Shown here piece by piece: positions 31,626 to 44,400 of a stretch of 64,000 bases of DNA (positions are counted from its first letter, which is position 1; every line of letters starts with the position of its first letter). The DNA comes from Malurus cyaneus samueli. Lineage: Eukaryota > Chordata > Aves > Passeriformes > Maluridae. The stretch covers positions 16,601,015-16,665,014 of the forward strand of contig CM019227.1 of NCBI GenBank assembly GCA_009741485.1. The letters are read 5' to 3'. Position numbers and translations under genes: made by a program. Under the pieces are notes generated by a model. That model did no database searches. It worked only from the letters and a program-made list of their open reading frames with translations, and was not told the origin of the DNA.

Positions 31626-32221
31626 TTCACCTGGGGTGCCTCTTGGATGGCTTGGGCAGGGCCCCAGAGCAAGGGCTGGAACTGGGGTTGGCTCATGTGA
31701 GCTTCCCTGCATGGAGTTTTGCTGGAGTTGTCACACTCAGTCCTGCCCCACTGAGGTAGAATGGGCCAAGTTGGTGGCCCCTGGAGCGAGCTGGGGTTGT
31801 GCACCTTCTGTCCCAGCTCTGGTGAGCACATCAAGGTCAATGTGGAGTCCTGCTGGCAGTGGGGATGGTCTGTGAGACATGGGGGTGCAGCACTGAGCCA
31901 CCCAGGGGACACCCAGAAGGGATTTGTCCCCAGCCTCAAAAGGAGACAACTGCCTGTGGAACCAGGTGAAGCCACACAGGGACCTAGGTAGGGAGGGGAG
32001 CCTGCCTGTGACTGTCCCAGGGCCAGCAGGAGCCATACGGTAGGAAAATTGAGTGCCAGACCTGGATATGTGGCTGGTCAGAGAGCTGATGGGGACATGG
32101 CATAGCCTAAAAGGATCAAACTCTGGTTGCTGAATCCGCAGGCATGTCCCATGTATCCCCAGGAGCTCAGGGACTGTGCAGGGGTGGCAATAGAGGAGGG
32201 AGCATCTCTATGGCCTACCTC
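31626..32221. other. Intergenic spacer after UBALD1
   Basis: About 600 bp between the UBALD1 poly(A) signal and the minus-strand poly(A) signal at 32.2 kb. No coding signal is recognisable. Confidence 0.6.
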
Positions 32222-32227
32222 TTTATT
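32222..32227 (-). terminator. Possible poly(A) signal of the minus-strand C16orf96-like gene
   Basis: The minus strand reads CCCTCAATAAAGAGG here, about 730 bp after the last exon-like piece. It converges with the UBALD1 poly(A) signal 615 bp away. Confidence 0.4.
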
Positions 32228-34380
32228 GAGGGGGCTGCCAGGGCAGTGTGACCCCAATTCTATCAGTCCCCTGAAGCCAGGCAGCACAGCCTTGGTGCAC
32301 CCGCTCCACCCCAGCCCCCTGTGCCATTTCACAGCCCCCTGGCCGGTCCAGACACCAGTGAGCTTGGCACCAGCCCCCTAGGAGCCTGGCCTTGTCACCT
32401 GCAGTGGATAACCACAAACAGCCTCGCATGGGGCACGGCACTCCCAGCAGCTCCCTGGGGAGTGCTCAGCAGCAGCACTGCCCACGTGGCAGGGTCGGTG
32501 GCCCAGGGGACGCTCAGGACAGGCACCCGCCTGAGTAATTGGGGATGCAGCATATCCCTGTCGTGTGCCAGGGGCAGAGCTGGGGAACCTTCATTGCTGC
32601 AGGGGGAGCAGCAGAGGCAGCACAGGGCGAGAGCCATCCCCTGCAGACCCCAGCCCTGCCACCACCCCATGTGCTGGTGCTTGTTCTCAACACCCAAGCT
32701 CTGCTCCAGCAGCACCTTGTTCGTGCCTGGGTGCTATTTACCTCATCCAGGCTTCACCACATGTTCCCCTGCCCTCCACTCAGCCCACCGTTGTTTGTCC
32801 CTAGCTCCGCCAGCATGGCATGGCCACAAAATCCTGGCACGCTGTGCTGCTTTGGAGTGGGGATGTGCCAAGTCTGATCAAGCCCGTACCAAGCCTGGTT
32901 CAGGCACCAGTCATGGCAGAAGTGGCTCCTGAGCTGTTCCTGAGGATTGTGCTCACCTGGGTGTCCTTGGTAACACCCCACAGCCGCTCTGCAGCTTCCT
33001 GCAGCCTTCTTCACTACTCCTGCAGCTGGCCCAGCACCTTCCTGCCAAAATCCAGCCCCTGGGGAAGACATGAGGCCCTGGATGAGCCAGAATGGCTGCA
33101 GAACCCAGGCAAGGTAGAGGGGTGTGTTTATAGGTGGCCCCGGAGAGTGGCTAGTGAAGGCATCCTGAGAGATGTCCCAATGTGTCCCTGGCAAGTGGGA
33201 TGTGGGTTTGCAGGCCCCAGGCCTTTAGGCAGCACCTCCTCAGATTGGGCAGTTGGGCACCCTCTCCATCCTGCAGTTGCTTCATCCGACCCAGCACCTT
33301 CTCCAGATGGGCAGCCACATCCTCCAGGTCCCTGAGCTGGCTGAAAACAGATACCAAAGCTTTGCTCTGGGTAGTGCCAGCACCTGCAGGCCCCCAGCAC
33401 AGCGACATCCCCAGCGAGATCCCCTGGCTGTCCTGGGGTGCCACAGAGGGCAGTGACCACGTCCACCCCAGCCATTTCAGGGACAAGGCAGAGGGACAAG
33501 GGGGCTGCAATTATTGGGGACTCAGATGGGCTGAATGTGGCCCTGCCTTTCACCTGGCAAGGGTCTGGTGGCACAGCCTGGTACCGTGACCTGGCATGAG
33601 AGAGGTATCAGTGCCCACTGAGCTCTTATGTGGCTCACACGGGTCCCCATGGCCTCGTGCTCGTCCAGCAGTCAGCCCAGCCTGTGTGGGGCTTTGTGGG
33701 CCAGCCTGAGGACTGAGGCCTCAGGACCGAGCTCACAGCCAGAGCTTCTGAAACAAAACAGCCCCTGAGGTTCTGGGGAGGGAGAAGAGCCAAGGGATGT
33801 TGTCAGCAAAGGAGTCTGGCACCTGGGAGCCTGCAGCACCTCACCAGTCAGCACCTGACAGAGGGAACTCTGATGCAGCTCCTGACACACCTCTGCCTGT
33901 GACCGGTGCAGAATCAGCCCTACTCCAGAACGGGAGAGCTTGGGCAGCCCCTGGGACAGGGCGGGAGGCTCCAAACCTTGACATCACCCCCAGTGCTATC
34001 CCACCCCCAGCCCTGTGGGTCTCCCAGGACATCAAAAGAAGAGGGTGAAATCCTCCTAGCACTGCAAGGAGGTGCACTGCTGCAGAAGAGCAGTTGAAGT
34101 GGCCAGGACACCAGGATGCCCAGGGATGGGTGGAGGCTCCAGTGGCTAGGAGGGTGACATGGACCCTGCCAGAAGAACCTTGTGAAGCCAAATGCTCACC
34201 CAGGCAGGTCACTGTTGCCAGGGCAGCCTTTAGGAGCTTCAGGACATTTTCCACAAAGATTTGTAAAGGACCGACATCCCAGTCACTCCATGCACTCATG
34301 CCATCCATGCAGGTCTCTGGAGGCACCAAATCCCTCTTCAAAAGCTCTCCAGCAACTGCCCCAGCTCTGGCATGCACCTC
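32222..34380 (-). pseudogene. C16orf96-like gene remnant (coiled-coil exons with stops)
   Basis: Several splice-bounded pieces on the minus strand code for heptad-like peptides. 34200-34380 (acceptor ttccag, donor GTGAGC) gives VENVLKLLKAALATVTCL. 33236-33340 (acceptor ctgttttcag) gives LRDLEDVAAHLEKVLGRMKQ. 32957-33058 (acceptor cttccccag, donor GTGAGC, exactly 34 codons) gives LDFGRKVLGQLQE, then TAG and TGA, then RRLQEAAERLWGVTKDTQ. A weaker piece at 33591-33747 has an in-frame TGA before LLDEHEAMGTRVSHIRA. An AATAAA on this strand lies at 32,222-32,227. In mammals C16orf96, a coiled-coil protein of unknown role, sits between UBALD1 and CDIP1 on the opposite strand, as here. The assignment rests on synteny and coiled-coil character; I cannot align it. 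The 34-codon exon is also open in another, non-coiled-coil frame, so an active gene with other splicing is not excluded. Confidence 0.4.
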
Positions 34381-35489
34381 CTGGAAATTTGTTGCAGTTG
34401 AGAGCCCTTAGCAGTGGTTTTCAGGGAGCAGATGATGGTGATCATCTCCTGCAGCATGTCTGTGATGTGTTGAACATGGGTTTGGTGGCTGGTTCTGGGT
34501 CCCCACAGGCATGGAGACATGGAAAGCAGAGAAGCAAAGCAGTGTGCAGAGAAGCAAAGCAGTGTGCAGAGAAGACCAGGGCTTGGGGATGTTTTTGTGG
34601 GACCCACAGCATCAGCCACATCTGGCCAGCCCCTAGTGGTGCCCATGGAGTTCCCCCAAACTGAAGTGAAAGATATCCAAAGGGGACAAGTGTCCCGGCT
34701 TCAGCTTCATCACCCAGCAAAGTGCTGTTGCCTTTTGCCTTTGCTCTGTGGTAGTGCTCAAAGACAAAGTCACAACATGTGAGGTGGGACTGGCCTGGGG
34801 CTGCCAGGCTCACAGGGGACAAAGAAATGCTGGGATTGCTGCAGGCCAGCCCCATGCTCCCTGTGGAGAAAATGGGAGAGCACAAGGCCTCCACAACACA
34901 TTCTTGTTCCGAACGTGTGAGTGAGGCAGGAATTTCTGATGTTATCTACAGCGTTTCCCACTCAGAATCTAAGCTTGAACTTGGTGCTGGGGCAATGTCT
35001 CCCACAAGATCCTGCCTTGACGTGGGGACAGCCTGCCTGAGGGGCAGCACTGCTGTCACCTGCAACTTGGACACTCACAGGGAAAAGAGGAGCCTCGTAG
35101 GGCACACGGCTGTCTGGGAAGTGGGAGCTGTGTGCTCCATCCCAGAGTGACTCCAGGCAGAGCTTCCAGGGCAGGATGGGACCCAACACACATAAATCTC
35201 AGAGCAAGTATCCCTGGAGCACAAGGGGTGAGTGAGAAGTGACTGAAATCACCTGTGGCTGTGTTAGAATACTGCTCTTTTAATTAGTCCCTGCAGTGCA
35301 GCCGAGACCACTGGAGCCAGAAAGGTGCCACCACTGTTCCACAGGTGCTCTGGTCCTGGAGCAGCAGGATCCATGGCATGGGCCATGTCACTGTGTGCAG
35401 CAGAACATTGGCCAGAGCACGGTATCATGTGGGGCATGAGTTGGGACACCTGGTAGGGAAGGCACCACGAGCAGGACAGGGAAGAGACA
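34381..35489. other. Upstream part of the C16orf96-like region
   Basis: No firm exon. A minus-strand frame at about 34.38-34.49 kb reads HITDMLQEMITIICSLKTTA directly upstream of the 34,380 acceptor and may be part of the same gene. A 20-bp unit, gaagcaaagcagtgtgcaga, is exactly doubled at 34,531-34,570. Confidence 0.4.
34531..34570. repeat. Exact 20-bp tandem doubling
   Basis: gaagcaaagcagtgtgcaga occurs twice without a mismatch, which suggests a recent slippage event. Confidence 0.9.
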
Positions 35490-35850
35490 GCTCCAGGGAG
35501 ACCTCAGAGCCCCTTCCAGTGCCTAAAGGAGTCCAAAAGAGCTGGAGAGGGACTTTGGGCAAGAGCATGGAGTGACAAAACAAGGCTTCGAACTGCAAGA
35601 GGGGAAATTAAAGTTAGATATGTGGAAAAAACTCTTTCACGTGAGAGTGCTTATGCCCTGGCACAGGGTGCCCAGAGAAGCTGTGGCTGCCCCTGGATCC
35701 CCGGCAGTGTCCGAGGCCAGGTTGGACGGAGCTTGGAGCAACCTGGTCTGGTGGAAGGTGCTCCTGCCCATGGCAGGGAGTGGAACTGGATGATCTTTAA
35801 GATCCCTTCCAGCCCAAACCGTGCTGTGATTCCCTCATTCCGTGACTCTC
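35490..35850 (+). mobile_element. CR1 LINE 3' end beside the CDIP1 promoter
   Basis: Forward CR1 with ctggcacagggtgcccagag, gcttggagcaacctggtctg and cccttccagcccaaaccg. It ends where the CDIP1 CpG island begins. Confidence 0.9.
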
Positions 35851-36430
35851 CAGAGGTGCCCGGCTCACCGGGAGCAGATTCCGGCCCGGCGGAGAGTACA
35901 GGCCCATCCCGGCGCGTTCCCCGGCTGGCCCATTGCGGCCCAGGCCCGCCCCGCCGTGGCACCGCCCGCCCAGCCGGCCGCCCCGCCGCCGCCGGCAGGT
36001 GCCGGAGCCGCCGCCGGAGCCGGGAGCCGGTAGGTGCTGGGGGGGGCGGGGTCGGGCGTGGGCCCGGCGGGCTCGGGGGGCGGCGGGAAGGCGGCCCGGG
36101 GCCCCCTCAGCCCCGGACAGGCCGCGGCGGCCTCCCGGCTGCGGGACCGGCTGCGGACAGGAGGCACCGAGCTCCGGGGGTGACACCGAGTCCCGGGGGC
36201 GACACCAGGCACGGGGGGACACTGAGGAGCGAAGGGGGGACACCGAGTACGGGAGGACACTCAGCACCGGGGGAATACTGAGCGCAGGCGGGGACACAGG
36301 CAGAAGACCAGCACCACACGCTGCTGGGAAGAAAAGGGGAGGAAATCAATCCCGGTTAACTCTGTGAGGACGGAGCAGGCCGAAGGAAGGGCTCGGTGCT
36401 CGGCCGCGGCTGGAGCGTTCTCTGCGGAGC
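35850..36430 (+). promoter_or_regulatory. CDIP1: CpG island and probable promoter of CDIP1
   Basis: An abrupt CpG-dense segment follows the CR1 tail. A 5' splice donor, GGGAGCCG|GTAGGT, lies at 36,029/36,030, so a noncoding first exon probably ends there. It is the only CpG island between UBALD1 and the CDIP1 coding exons and is on the right side of them. Assignment to CDIP1 is inference from position and from the long first intron known in mammals. Confidence 0.6.
35900..36029 (+). other. CDIP1: Probable noncoding exon 1 of CDIP1
   Basis: GC-rich leader ending in a GTAGGT donor at 36,030. The 5' boundary is a guess. It would splice to the acceptor at 53,234, or first to the 99-nt candidate exon at 52,618-52,716. 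Confidence 0.45.
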
Positions 36431-37160
36431 CGCGGAGAAGAGGTACAGCTGGATGGGGACGTGGGCCGGGAGAGGAGCGGGACACAGCTCGGATGGGCCT
36501 TCAGCGCTGACAAAGTGTCGCAGGGTACTGCTGAAATCTTACAAAGCCTCAGCTCTGTGCCTTCAGCAGTGCCGGGAAGGCTTGGGACGGGAGGGCTGGG
36601 ATGAAATTTAATCTGGTGGAAAGCGAGGTCGTGTACTTGGGAAAAGACTTCCCGGTGTAAGGCGAGCGCTGCTGCCCGGGCGAGGTCATGAGCTGGCGGG
36701 GAGGACGGCGGGGGCTGCGGGGAAGGCACAGCTGAGACAGGAGCAAATGTGATCCGGACAGATCCAGGGAGAGCAGGAAGCTAGGAAGGCCTAGGAAAGA
36801 ACGTGTGTGATTCCAGTCATCCCTACTTGGGAGAGACGAGTTCATCTAGTGATCAGGGATTATGAGCCCATTTTAGAGGAGCTGAAAGAAGCTGAGATGT
36901 TTCAACAAACGGGAAGAGAAATGATGGTGGTGGGTATGATTGCCCATTAGCACATTGTCAGTGTGAGATAAGGGGATCTCCTTCAGTTAGTGCATAGCAT
37001 GGCACAGCAACGCCAAGGAATAAATGTTAGTGGGAACCTGGAAGGTTTTTTTTAACCATTTAAATAGTGAGATCTGGGTTCTGCCTCCCAAGGGGACTGG
37101 AGAGGGAAAGGGCAGCAGTTGCAAGGCAGTGTTCAGTTGTTTTAGGCAAAACACAGGCGG

Positions 37161-37200
37161 TGGTGGTTGCTGCTGAACGGTCGTGGTTGCTGCTGAACGG
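37161..37200. repeat. 20-bp tandem doubling
   Basis: GTGGTTGCTGCTGAACGG is repeated at a 20-bp period, two copies. Confidence 0.85.
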
Positions 37201-38039
37201 AGGAATGAGGTTGGGATCCTGGGGAGAGCTCCGGGGACGTGCAGAGGAGTGGGAACAGGCAGGCTGGGATGGACACTGCCATACCAGTGTCCTCTGGATC
37301 CTTCACGTCAGCCATGCTCAAGGTTAAACTTCTCCAGGTCACTGGAAGTTTGTGCCCCTTTGCCTGAGGAAAAGCTGCTCTGGGGTGGTCTTCTTGCACC
37401 AGTGAGAACTGGGGAGGGGACTGGTAGTTGTCACATTTCAGGCTGAGCCTAAAATATCAGGTGGTAGAGATGAGATTAGGCACAATGATTTTAAGTAGAA
37501 ACGTTTGAAATTATAGTTTTAGTGGGTTTGGGCTGTATGTAGAACTCTCTGAGAAACTCTTTGGGAATATGCACAAGAGCTTCCTGTTTGTTCCCTTCAC
37601 TCAATGTACTTAAAACAGGGCTTTAATTTCGGCAGGGCCCTGCTGGTTTCAGAGTGTGACCGGAGTAGGCAGCAGGGAAAACTACAGTGAGTAATGCATA
37701 GCATGGTACATAACCATAGTATGTCATTCATTCATGTTTAGGAACTAAACAAACTCGTGTGGAAAGCACAAGCTGAAAACTCCCTTCTCCCAAAGGCTTT
37801 TCTGTCTCAGTGTTGTGGTGACAGCCATGTGTCCTGGGAAATCCCCGGAAGCATTTAGCGATGTGCCTGCTCTGTCCTTCTTAGATGTTACGTGAGGAGC
37901 TAATTCCTGCTTGGAGGTAGGCAGGTGGTGACTTCATGGCTGTAACAAGGGCAGGGGGATGGCGCAGAGTCCCCAGATGTCCCCAAGCGATGCCAAGTGG
38001 AGCAAATGTGGTCAGTCCTGCCCAGCTGCTCTTATAGGG

Positions 38040-38490
38040 GTGGTGGGGCTGTGGTGGCTGTGTCTGCTCAGGACTTGATGCCTTATCAATCAGGCTGATC
38101 TGAAAGAGAGGCCAGACAAACTTAAGAGAATGAGAATACACAACTTTAATCCAGGCCTAACAGGCCTACTGGTACATTAGGGCAGACAAAAGCCTCCTCC
38201 TGAGGCTACACCTGAAATGGACACTGGGTCACGAGATCTTCACCTTTTATAAGTTCTGCCTTATTAAAGGTAGACATATTGGGTCTTAATTCTCCAATGA
38301 TCTTTACAGGTGATGATGTCACCCACCCCAAACTTGCTCCCTCCCAACTCACCGTTGTTTACATATTTTGGGGCTCTTGGGCAGTGAGGTGTCCTTGGAT
38401 TCAGGCTCAGAGAGGGATTGTTTTGTCTAAAGATGAAAGAACGGTAGTTTTAGTGCTGTACTAGGGAAGTACGAGAATACAGATGCATGA
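38040..38490 (-). mobile_element. Retroviral-type LTR (probable solo LTR)
   Basis: On the minus strand a TATAAAAG box (38,244-38,251) is followed about 95 bases later by ATTAAA (38,145-38,150) and a T/C-rich U5-like stretch (GTATTCTCATTCTCTTAAG), the promoter plus poly(A) arrangement of a U3-R-U5 LTR. Neither gag, pol nor env sequence is recognisable on either side, so a solo LTR is likely. Both ends are approximate; I could not identify the terminal TG...CA or the target duplication. It lies in CDIP1 intron 1, opposite to the gene. Confidence 0.5.
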
Positions 38491-41400
38491 AAATAGAGAA
38501 ACTAAAAATCCTAAGGCATTAGACTGGCTCAGGTTGGTGCTGGGAACGGAGATGTGTATGCTCCTACCGAGCATCCTGCCACAGGTGTGAAATGGACAGG
38601 TAATAGTGAGCGAGCTTCTCTGATTTCAGAACCTGAGCCCTTCCTAATAGGATGAAAGACCATGCTGAGCTTCTTGTGTTCCCTCACAGATATTGCACCT
38701 CAAATTCAGTTCTGAAATTCAGTTCCTTGTGTTTCTGCTCTGCTCTGTCTCAGCTGTAATTGTGAAGGGAGGGAGAAGTCTCCCTCAGCACCTGCTATTG
38801 GTTTATGAGCTTATTTTTGAAGTTCCCTTCCTAATCTGCTCTTTCTGTGCCTGGGAAGCCACACTGTGGGCACTGCTTTCCTTCTGGATGAGCCATAGGT
38901 GGTAAACATGCTCTGGGAGCACGGCTGTGGTGCTCCTGTAGCTGAGGGATGTTCAACCAGGGGCCAGACTAGAGCCTTTCCACAGCACTTATGTTTTAGG
39001 GGGTTTGGGTCCTTGTTATGGTGTTGTCACCTGCAAAGTGTTGCCATTGCCAGTCTTACTAACACAACCAAAGAAGGAATGAAAGTAATTTCATTATGTA
39101 AAAGAATATCTCCCCTTCAGATGTGAATTGAGCAGATAAATGCATGTATTTAAAGGATGTAGTTGTTCTGCCAGTATGAGGATGAGTGGTTTTGGAAGGA
39201 GATACACAAACTTCTGAGTATCTGCTCTGATCCAAGACTTGTTTTTTGCTTGTGAGTAAAGAGAAGTATGAAATTCAGTGTTCTTTGTCTGTTTGTGGTA
39301 CATTGTAAAGCCCTATATTTGATTTCTTCTGATTGCATTAATCAGGAGAGAATATCCTGGACTGAAAGAAATGAGTTTTTTTTTTTAAATAGTGCGGTTT
39401 TTAGGGTCTGCAGTGGAGCTGATGTTTCACTTCTGGCACTGTTACCAGGCCTCAGTACATGTGCTGAATGTACCATGTGACCATTTCCCTGTAACTTTCC
39501 TGTACCTTTCCAGGAAAGATTGGTGGCTGCCAGGTGAGCCAGAGAGGAAGTAAACAGCATTTGCATAATATGGAGATTAAAATAATAACAAAGGGAGCAG
39601 GACTGAATATATCTTTGAGCTTCTAGACAGGTATGCCAGCTTCTCAGAGGTGTCCTGCTGAACACAGGGTGAACAGGAGAGTTGAGAAACAGCAAATAGA
39701 TGCTGCTGTGCCTGGTAGCTCTTAGCAGCAGTCACTGATGTCCTAAAGGGAAATATTTTAATAGTGTTTGTGCACTACTCTTCTAGTCAATATAGGAAGA
39801 GTGATAGTTTGTAGTGGGAACTTCAGCTGGAGGTTTTTGGTTGGGTATGCTTCCAGAACCTGATTTTGCAGCTCTTATGCAGGCAGAGGACTCCAGCCTA
39901 GAGCCAATCAACCCTCCTGAAGGTTTCAGAGCAACACACCTGAGCACACAAGTGTGCAAACACAGAGGTCTGTGTACCATTTTTCCTTCAGAAAACACAT
40001 GATGAGCAGCTTCTGCCTTGGGATGTGATGTTCACCTTGCTGTTTTCCTGCTGTTCCCAAACAGTCCTGGGTATCCATCTCACAGCTGGAGAGAAGCAGT
40101 GCCACTTCCATAAGCAATGTCAGATCTTTGCATGCTCTGCACAGGACCTGTCTCCTCCTCAGATCAAAGGGAATGCAATTGGAGCAGCTGCCATAGGAAA
40201 CCACGATCCATTTTCTCACCAGAATAAAGTCTCTGTTGCAGGGGGAGCAGTTTTTATTTTCAGCGTGAGACGCTCAGGGAGACTCTTGACTGCTGGTACA
40301 GTTTTGCTTAGGGCCCATTCATTCTGAGCAGCCTCACGGCTGCAGTCTCAAATTTGTGTATTTGTGGTGGCGAGAAAGGGCTATTTGAGAGCAGCCCTGT
40401 GCTGGTCATTGATCTGGATGGAGGATGGAGGCAGGAGCAAAATGCTTCATGCTGCACATCTCCACGTGAGGCACTTCAGTGCAGCTGTCTTTAATCTGGG
40501 CTCTCTTAGCAGGCCTGCATTTAGAGTAAAGAAACAAAAGAAATAGCCCCAAAAGGTGATTAACATCTTAGGAACTGTGCAGAGCAGCTTCTGGCAGTGC
40601 ATGTTTGACTTTGTACCACTTGGCACGATTGAACCCGAGATCATCAGAGAATGAAGAGCTGAGCTGGGGCTTTCTGTGCAAATTAAGTAATCTATTTCGT
40701 TGTTACTTACTGTGATTAGTAAGGTAACTATGCGTTAGTAATCTACCACTTGCCTCCTTTATATACAGAAAAAGGAGTATTACCCAGTTCTCCTGTAGAT
40801 TTTAGGATAAAGCATTTGTGCTGAAATGGGGGTCCCACTGCCCCGAACTTTCCCTCTTGTGTATGTTCCTGAACATTCTTGGATACCCAGCCTTGCATTT
40901 AGAAAGAAAATCTTCCTTACCTTGCCCTAACAGCCTGGCTGTCTATTAACAGTTTTGGAAGATATTTTTGGAAATATTCTTGCTTTAAGCTTACACATTG
41001 TTCTATCCCGCATTCTGTCTCACAGTCCTAAATTCCATCCATTACATCTTACTGTGATGCATGCACAACCCATGCTGTAGCTATATTTCATCTTTATTTG
41101 CTCCTTGCATTGCATGATTGCAGAGAAAATGAATTTTACTCACAATTTGAACCATGAGAGCCTTTTGCTTTGGGACAGTTTCCTTGAGCTGTCATTTTGG
41201 GAGTTAGTGTCAAGGTTGGGTCTACATATGAAGGGTTTTTGGTTTTCCCAGAGCTGAGAAGAGGTGAGCAGTTACACTTGGAGCAGTTACACCTGAGCAC
41301 AGGTGATCTGCCACAGTCTGGGGGCAGCAGGCACCAGCTCTGAGGATCTTCCCACTTCCTACCTTTGCAACTTTAATCTGACAGTACCTCACAGGGCAAG

Positions 41401-44400
41401 AGAAAATGAATTGAAGGGGGTTTTTCAAGCACATTTATTTGATGGAAAAGGTGAACCCCCCCTTCCCTGATTTGTGAGGGATCATCGAGGAACTGCATTA
41501 AAAATAAGCCCCTCATTGCTCAGAAATTGCTTGTGCTTCCTCCCAGAGCCCCACAGCTGGAGAGCAGGTATAATCTTTCAGATGATGGGTGAGTGAACAA
41601 GATTACTGTCCTGGGGAGAATTACTGTACAATTGATTTCATTTAGGTCACAGAACAAAGACTGTCACGTGGGAAGACTTGAGCAAAACCTGGCTGCAGCC
41701 TGGCCTTGCTGGGGGCCAGACAGGCAGTGCTGAGGCTGGATGTGAGATGGGAACACTTGGCTTTGGCTCCTCTGTTCACAGAGTTGTGGGAATCCCATCC
41801 AAGTCGTGTTTTACCTCATGCTCTTCCAGTGTGGGGCTGTGAAACAGTTCCTCACCCTCTGCTAATAACATCCCTGAGATCAATGTGCTTCTCCAAAGGG
41901 AAAGCACTTGTCCAGCCTGGAAATCGTTGGGGTATTTGGATGCTAATGCTGCAAAGGAACGAAAATCAGGGCACAAACTGGGAGCAGTTTGTGTCCTGGC
42001 AGCCGTGCATGGCTGAGGGGGTGTTGTGGCCAGGAGCTGCTGCCGGGAAACACCAGCAACTTTTCCCAGTACAGCAGTTTGCTTCCCAGGAGCAGAAGGA
42101 GGGTCAACTGCTTTTTATGGCAGTACCATGTGTTTGCAGAGCTTTTGAAAATAAAGATTGACTAATATGTTCTGGATTTACTTGTTCATATCTGCAAGAC
42201 CCAGAACAGCTGCTGTCCCATGTTTTCTCTCCTTCCCTTTTGGGTTGGTTTGTTGTGGGTTGTTTCTTTTTTTTCCAAATGGCCATGACTCAGCCCTTCC
42301 CTGCTGCTCTCTGAATTTCCTGGTTTCTGAATAGGCTATTCTTGGGACAGCAATTCCTGACAGATAGGAACAAGGGAAGTGTTGTGTTGTTTTCTTTATT
42401 TCTTCTGTGGCCTGCATAAATGCTCCGCTTCCCTCTGATTTCTGCCTTGTTCCCACGTTACTGAATCGTCCTAAATTGGTGGATGTCATCTGGGGCATGT
42501 TGCCCTTGTAGCAAAGGAGCCCTCTCAGACATGATCCAGGCTTCCACAGCAGCAGCTTTTCTTTCCCAGCAGGGTGGTGGTGACAGTCCTAAGCACGGAG
42601 GGTTAGACTGCTACAACTCTGTCTGTTATAAAGCTTAAATCCACCTTGTTTTAGCCCCTCTGCCTCCAAGGAGCTGTGCTTGGCCCTCCCATGATCTACT
42701 GGGCAAGGGGTTGATAAGGTGAAGACCAGCAACTGATGCCATGTCCATGCAGGATCGGGTGGCTCAGCCTGCCTGTGGGTACACAGCTGCCTCTGTGTGT
42801 ACTGTCACAAGTAAGGAGGAAATATCACCTAGAATTTAAAAACAATGAAAAAAAGCTTTCTAATGGCTTATTTATTGACCCCCTGCAGATGGCAGAGGCT
42901 GAAAAGCTGAAGGATGCTCGTCTCTGGAACACTTTAAAACAAAAAGCTTTTGGATTTGTTCTGAAGGTTATTCCTCTGTAGTGTGGGCTGGGGAAAGTCA
43001 CCTTCTGTGGAGGGTGCACTCCTCAGGCCAGGTGTGCTGGCTGCTGCTCTTGATGTGCAGTTGGAAGTGAATGTGGTATCTGACACTAAACAATCTTTGC
43101 TGGGTTTTAGTTTTATTAAGAGCCCAGCTCTTTCAAGACACAGTTGTATGTGAGGGGTAAGTAGCCTAAACTGTTGTATATTTTGCTTTGAAAATACAGT
43201 TAGCTTTTTAAAAACCCAGAGCTACTCTTATGTTTTCTCAAAGCCTGTAGTTACCAGGAGAAATTCCTCAAACTAGAGGGCTGAAAACACAGGGGCAGTG
43301 TTCTTCCTTAGCATCCCTCCACGTTTTTGGATATGCTGTATTGTTGTTAAGCCAACCAAGAGAAAAGCTGCCCTGTGTGAGTAGGCTTTGAGAACATTCA
43401 CTGCCAGATTAAATTAGCCTTTCTGAGAATAAATTAGTTGTTGTGATGCAGGCAGCCCTGCTCTCTGCAGCTGTAAAATCCGCGTGTGCTGGTATCCACA
43501 GCAGATAAATGATGTGTTCGGGGCTGTGCTGTTAACAGGAGATTAGATTTCTGGCTGGGGATGAATGAAAAGCAGCCTGTTAGATTTTATTGATTATTTC
43601 TCCAAATGAGAAGCAGGCCACCCTTTTAAAGGAGGGAAAGGAACCCTTGGGATTCACGGCAGCTCCATTTTGGGAGAAACATATGGACTAGAGCCAATGC
43701 TGTACCCCTGCTGCAGTGACTCTAACCTGGGATGCTTTTGAGATCCTCGGGGCTCCTGGTCACCCAGATCATGGCAGAAGGGGAGCTAGATCTTGTGTTG
43801 AAGGGGAGGATAAAAGCTGGAACACGGAGTGGAGGAGTCCAGTGGGGATGGCATTTTGGCTGCTGCCAGCTCCTCTGGGCTTGTGTTTTTAGCTGAGCAC
43901 TGGATAAAAAGCTGCTGGTGGTGTGTTTGCACTCCCCTTTTCTTGGAGGCGTCTTTGGTTTGTCTCCTAATTAACTTAATGCCTTTATTCTGCTTTGTGC
44001 TGCATCAGGAAGTGCTTGCAGGAGGCTGGGCCTGTGCTGGAACCTCAGCTTGTCCTTCCCACCTGCGCTGCTGGGACCTCTCAGCTCCTCCAAAATCTTC
44101 ACGTAGTCTTTGAGCAAGCTGGGACTAGAGACCATTTCCACTGCTGTTAAATGTCAGCTCTTTCCCAGGGCTTGTTGCAGGTCTTCCACAGAGATGTCAT
44201 CTGGAGTATATTTGTATTTTGGGAAAGGAGGTTTCCCCCAGAGTTCATGGCTGCCACAGGGGGTGTTAATTTAGCCTTTCAGACTCTCCTTGCTATGATT
44301 CAGGATGGTTTAGCATGGTGGGAGCTCAGTTTGGAGCTGCCTGCTGGGCTATTCTGATGTGAGAGAAAATAGTTCCCAGCTTGTTTAGTGTCGTAACTGT

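Noticed and set aside
36590..36850. A patch resembling the middle of CR1 (gatgaaatttaatctggtgg, ggtcgtgtacttggga)
   Set aside because: Only a short similarity; too weak to report as an element on its own.
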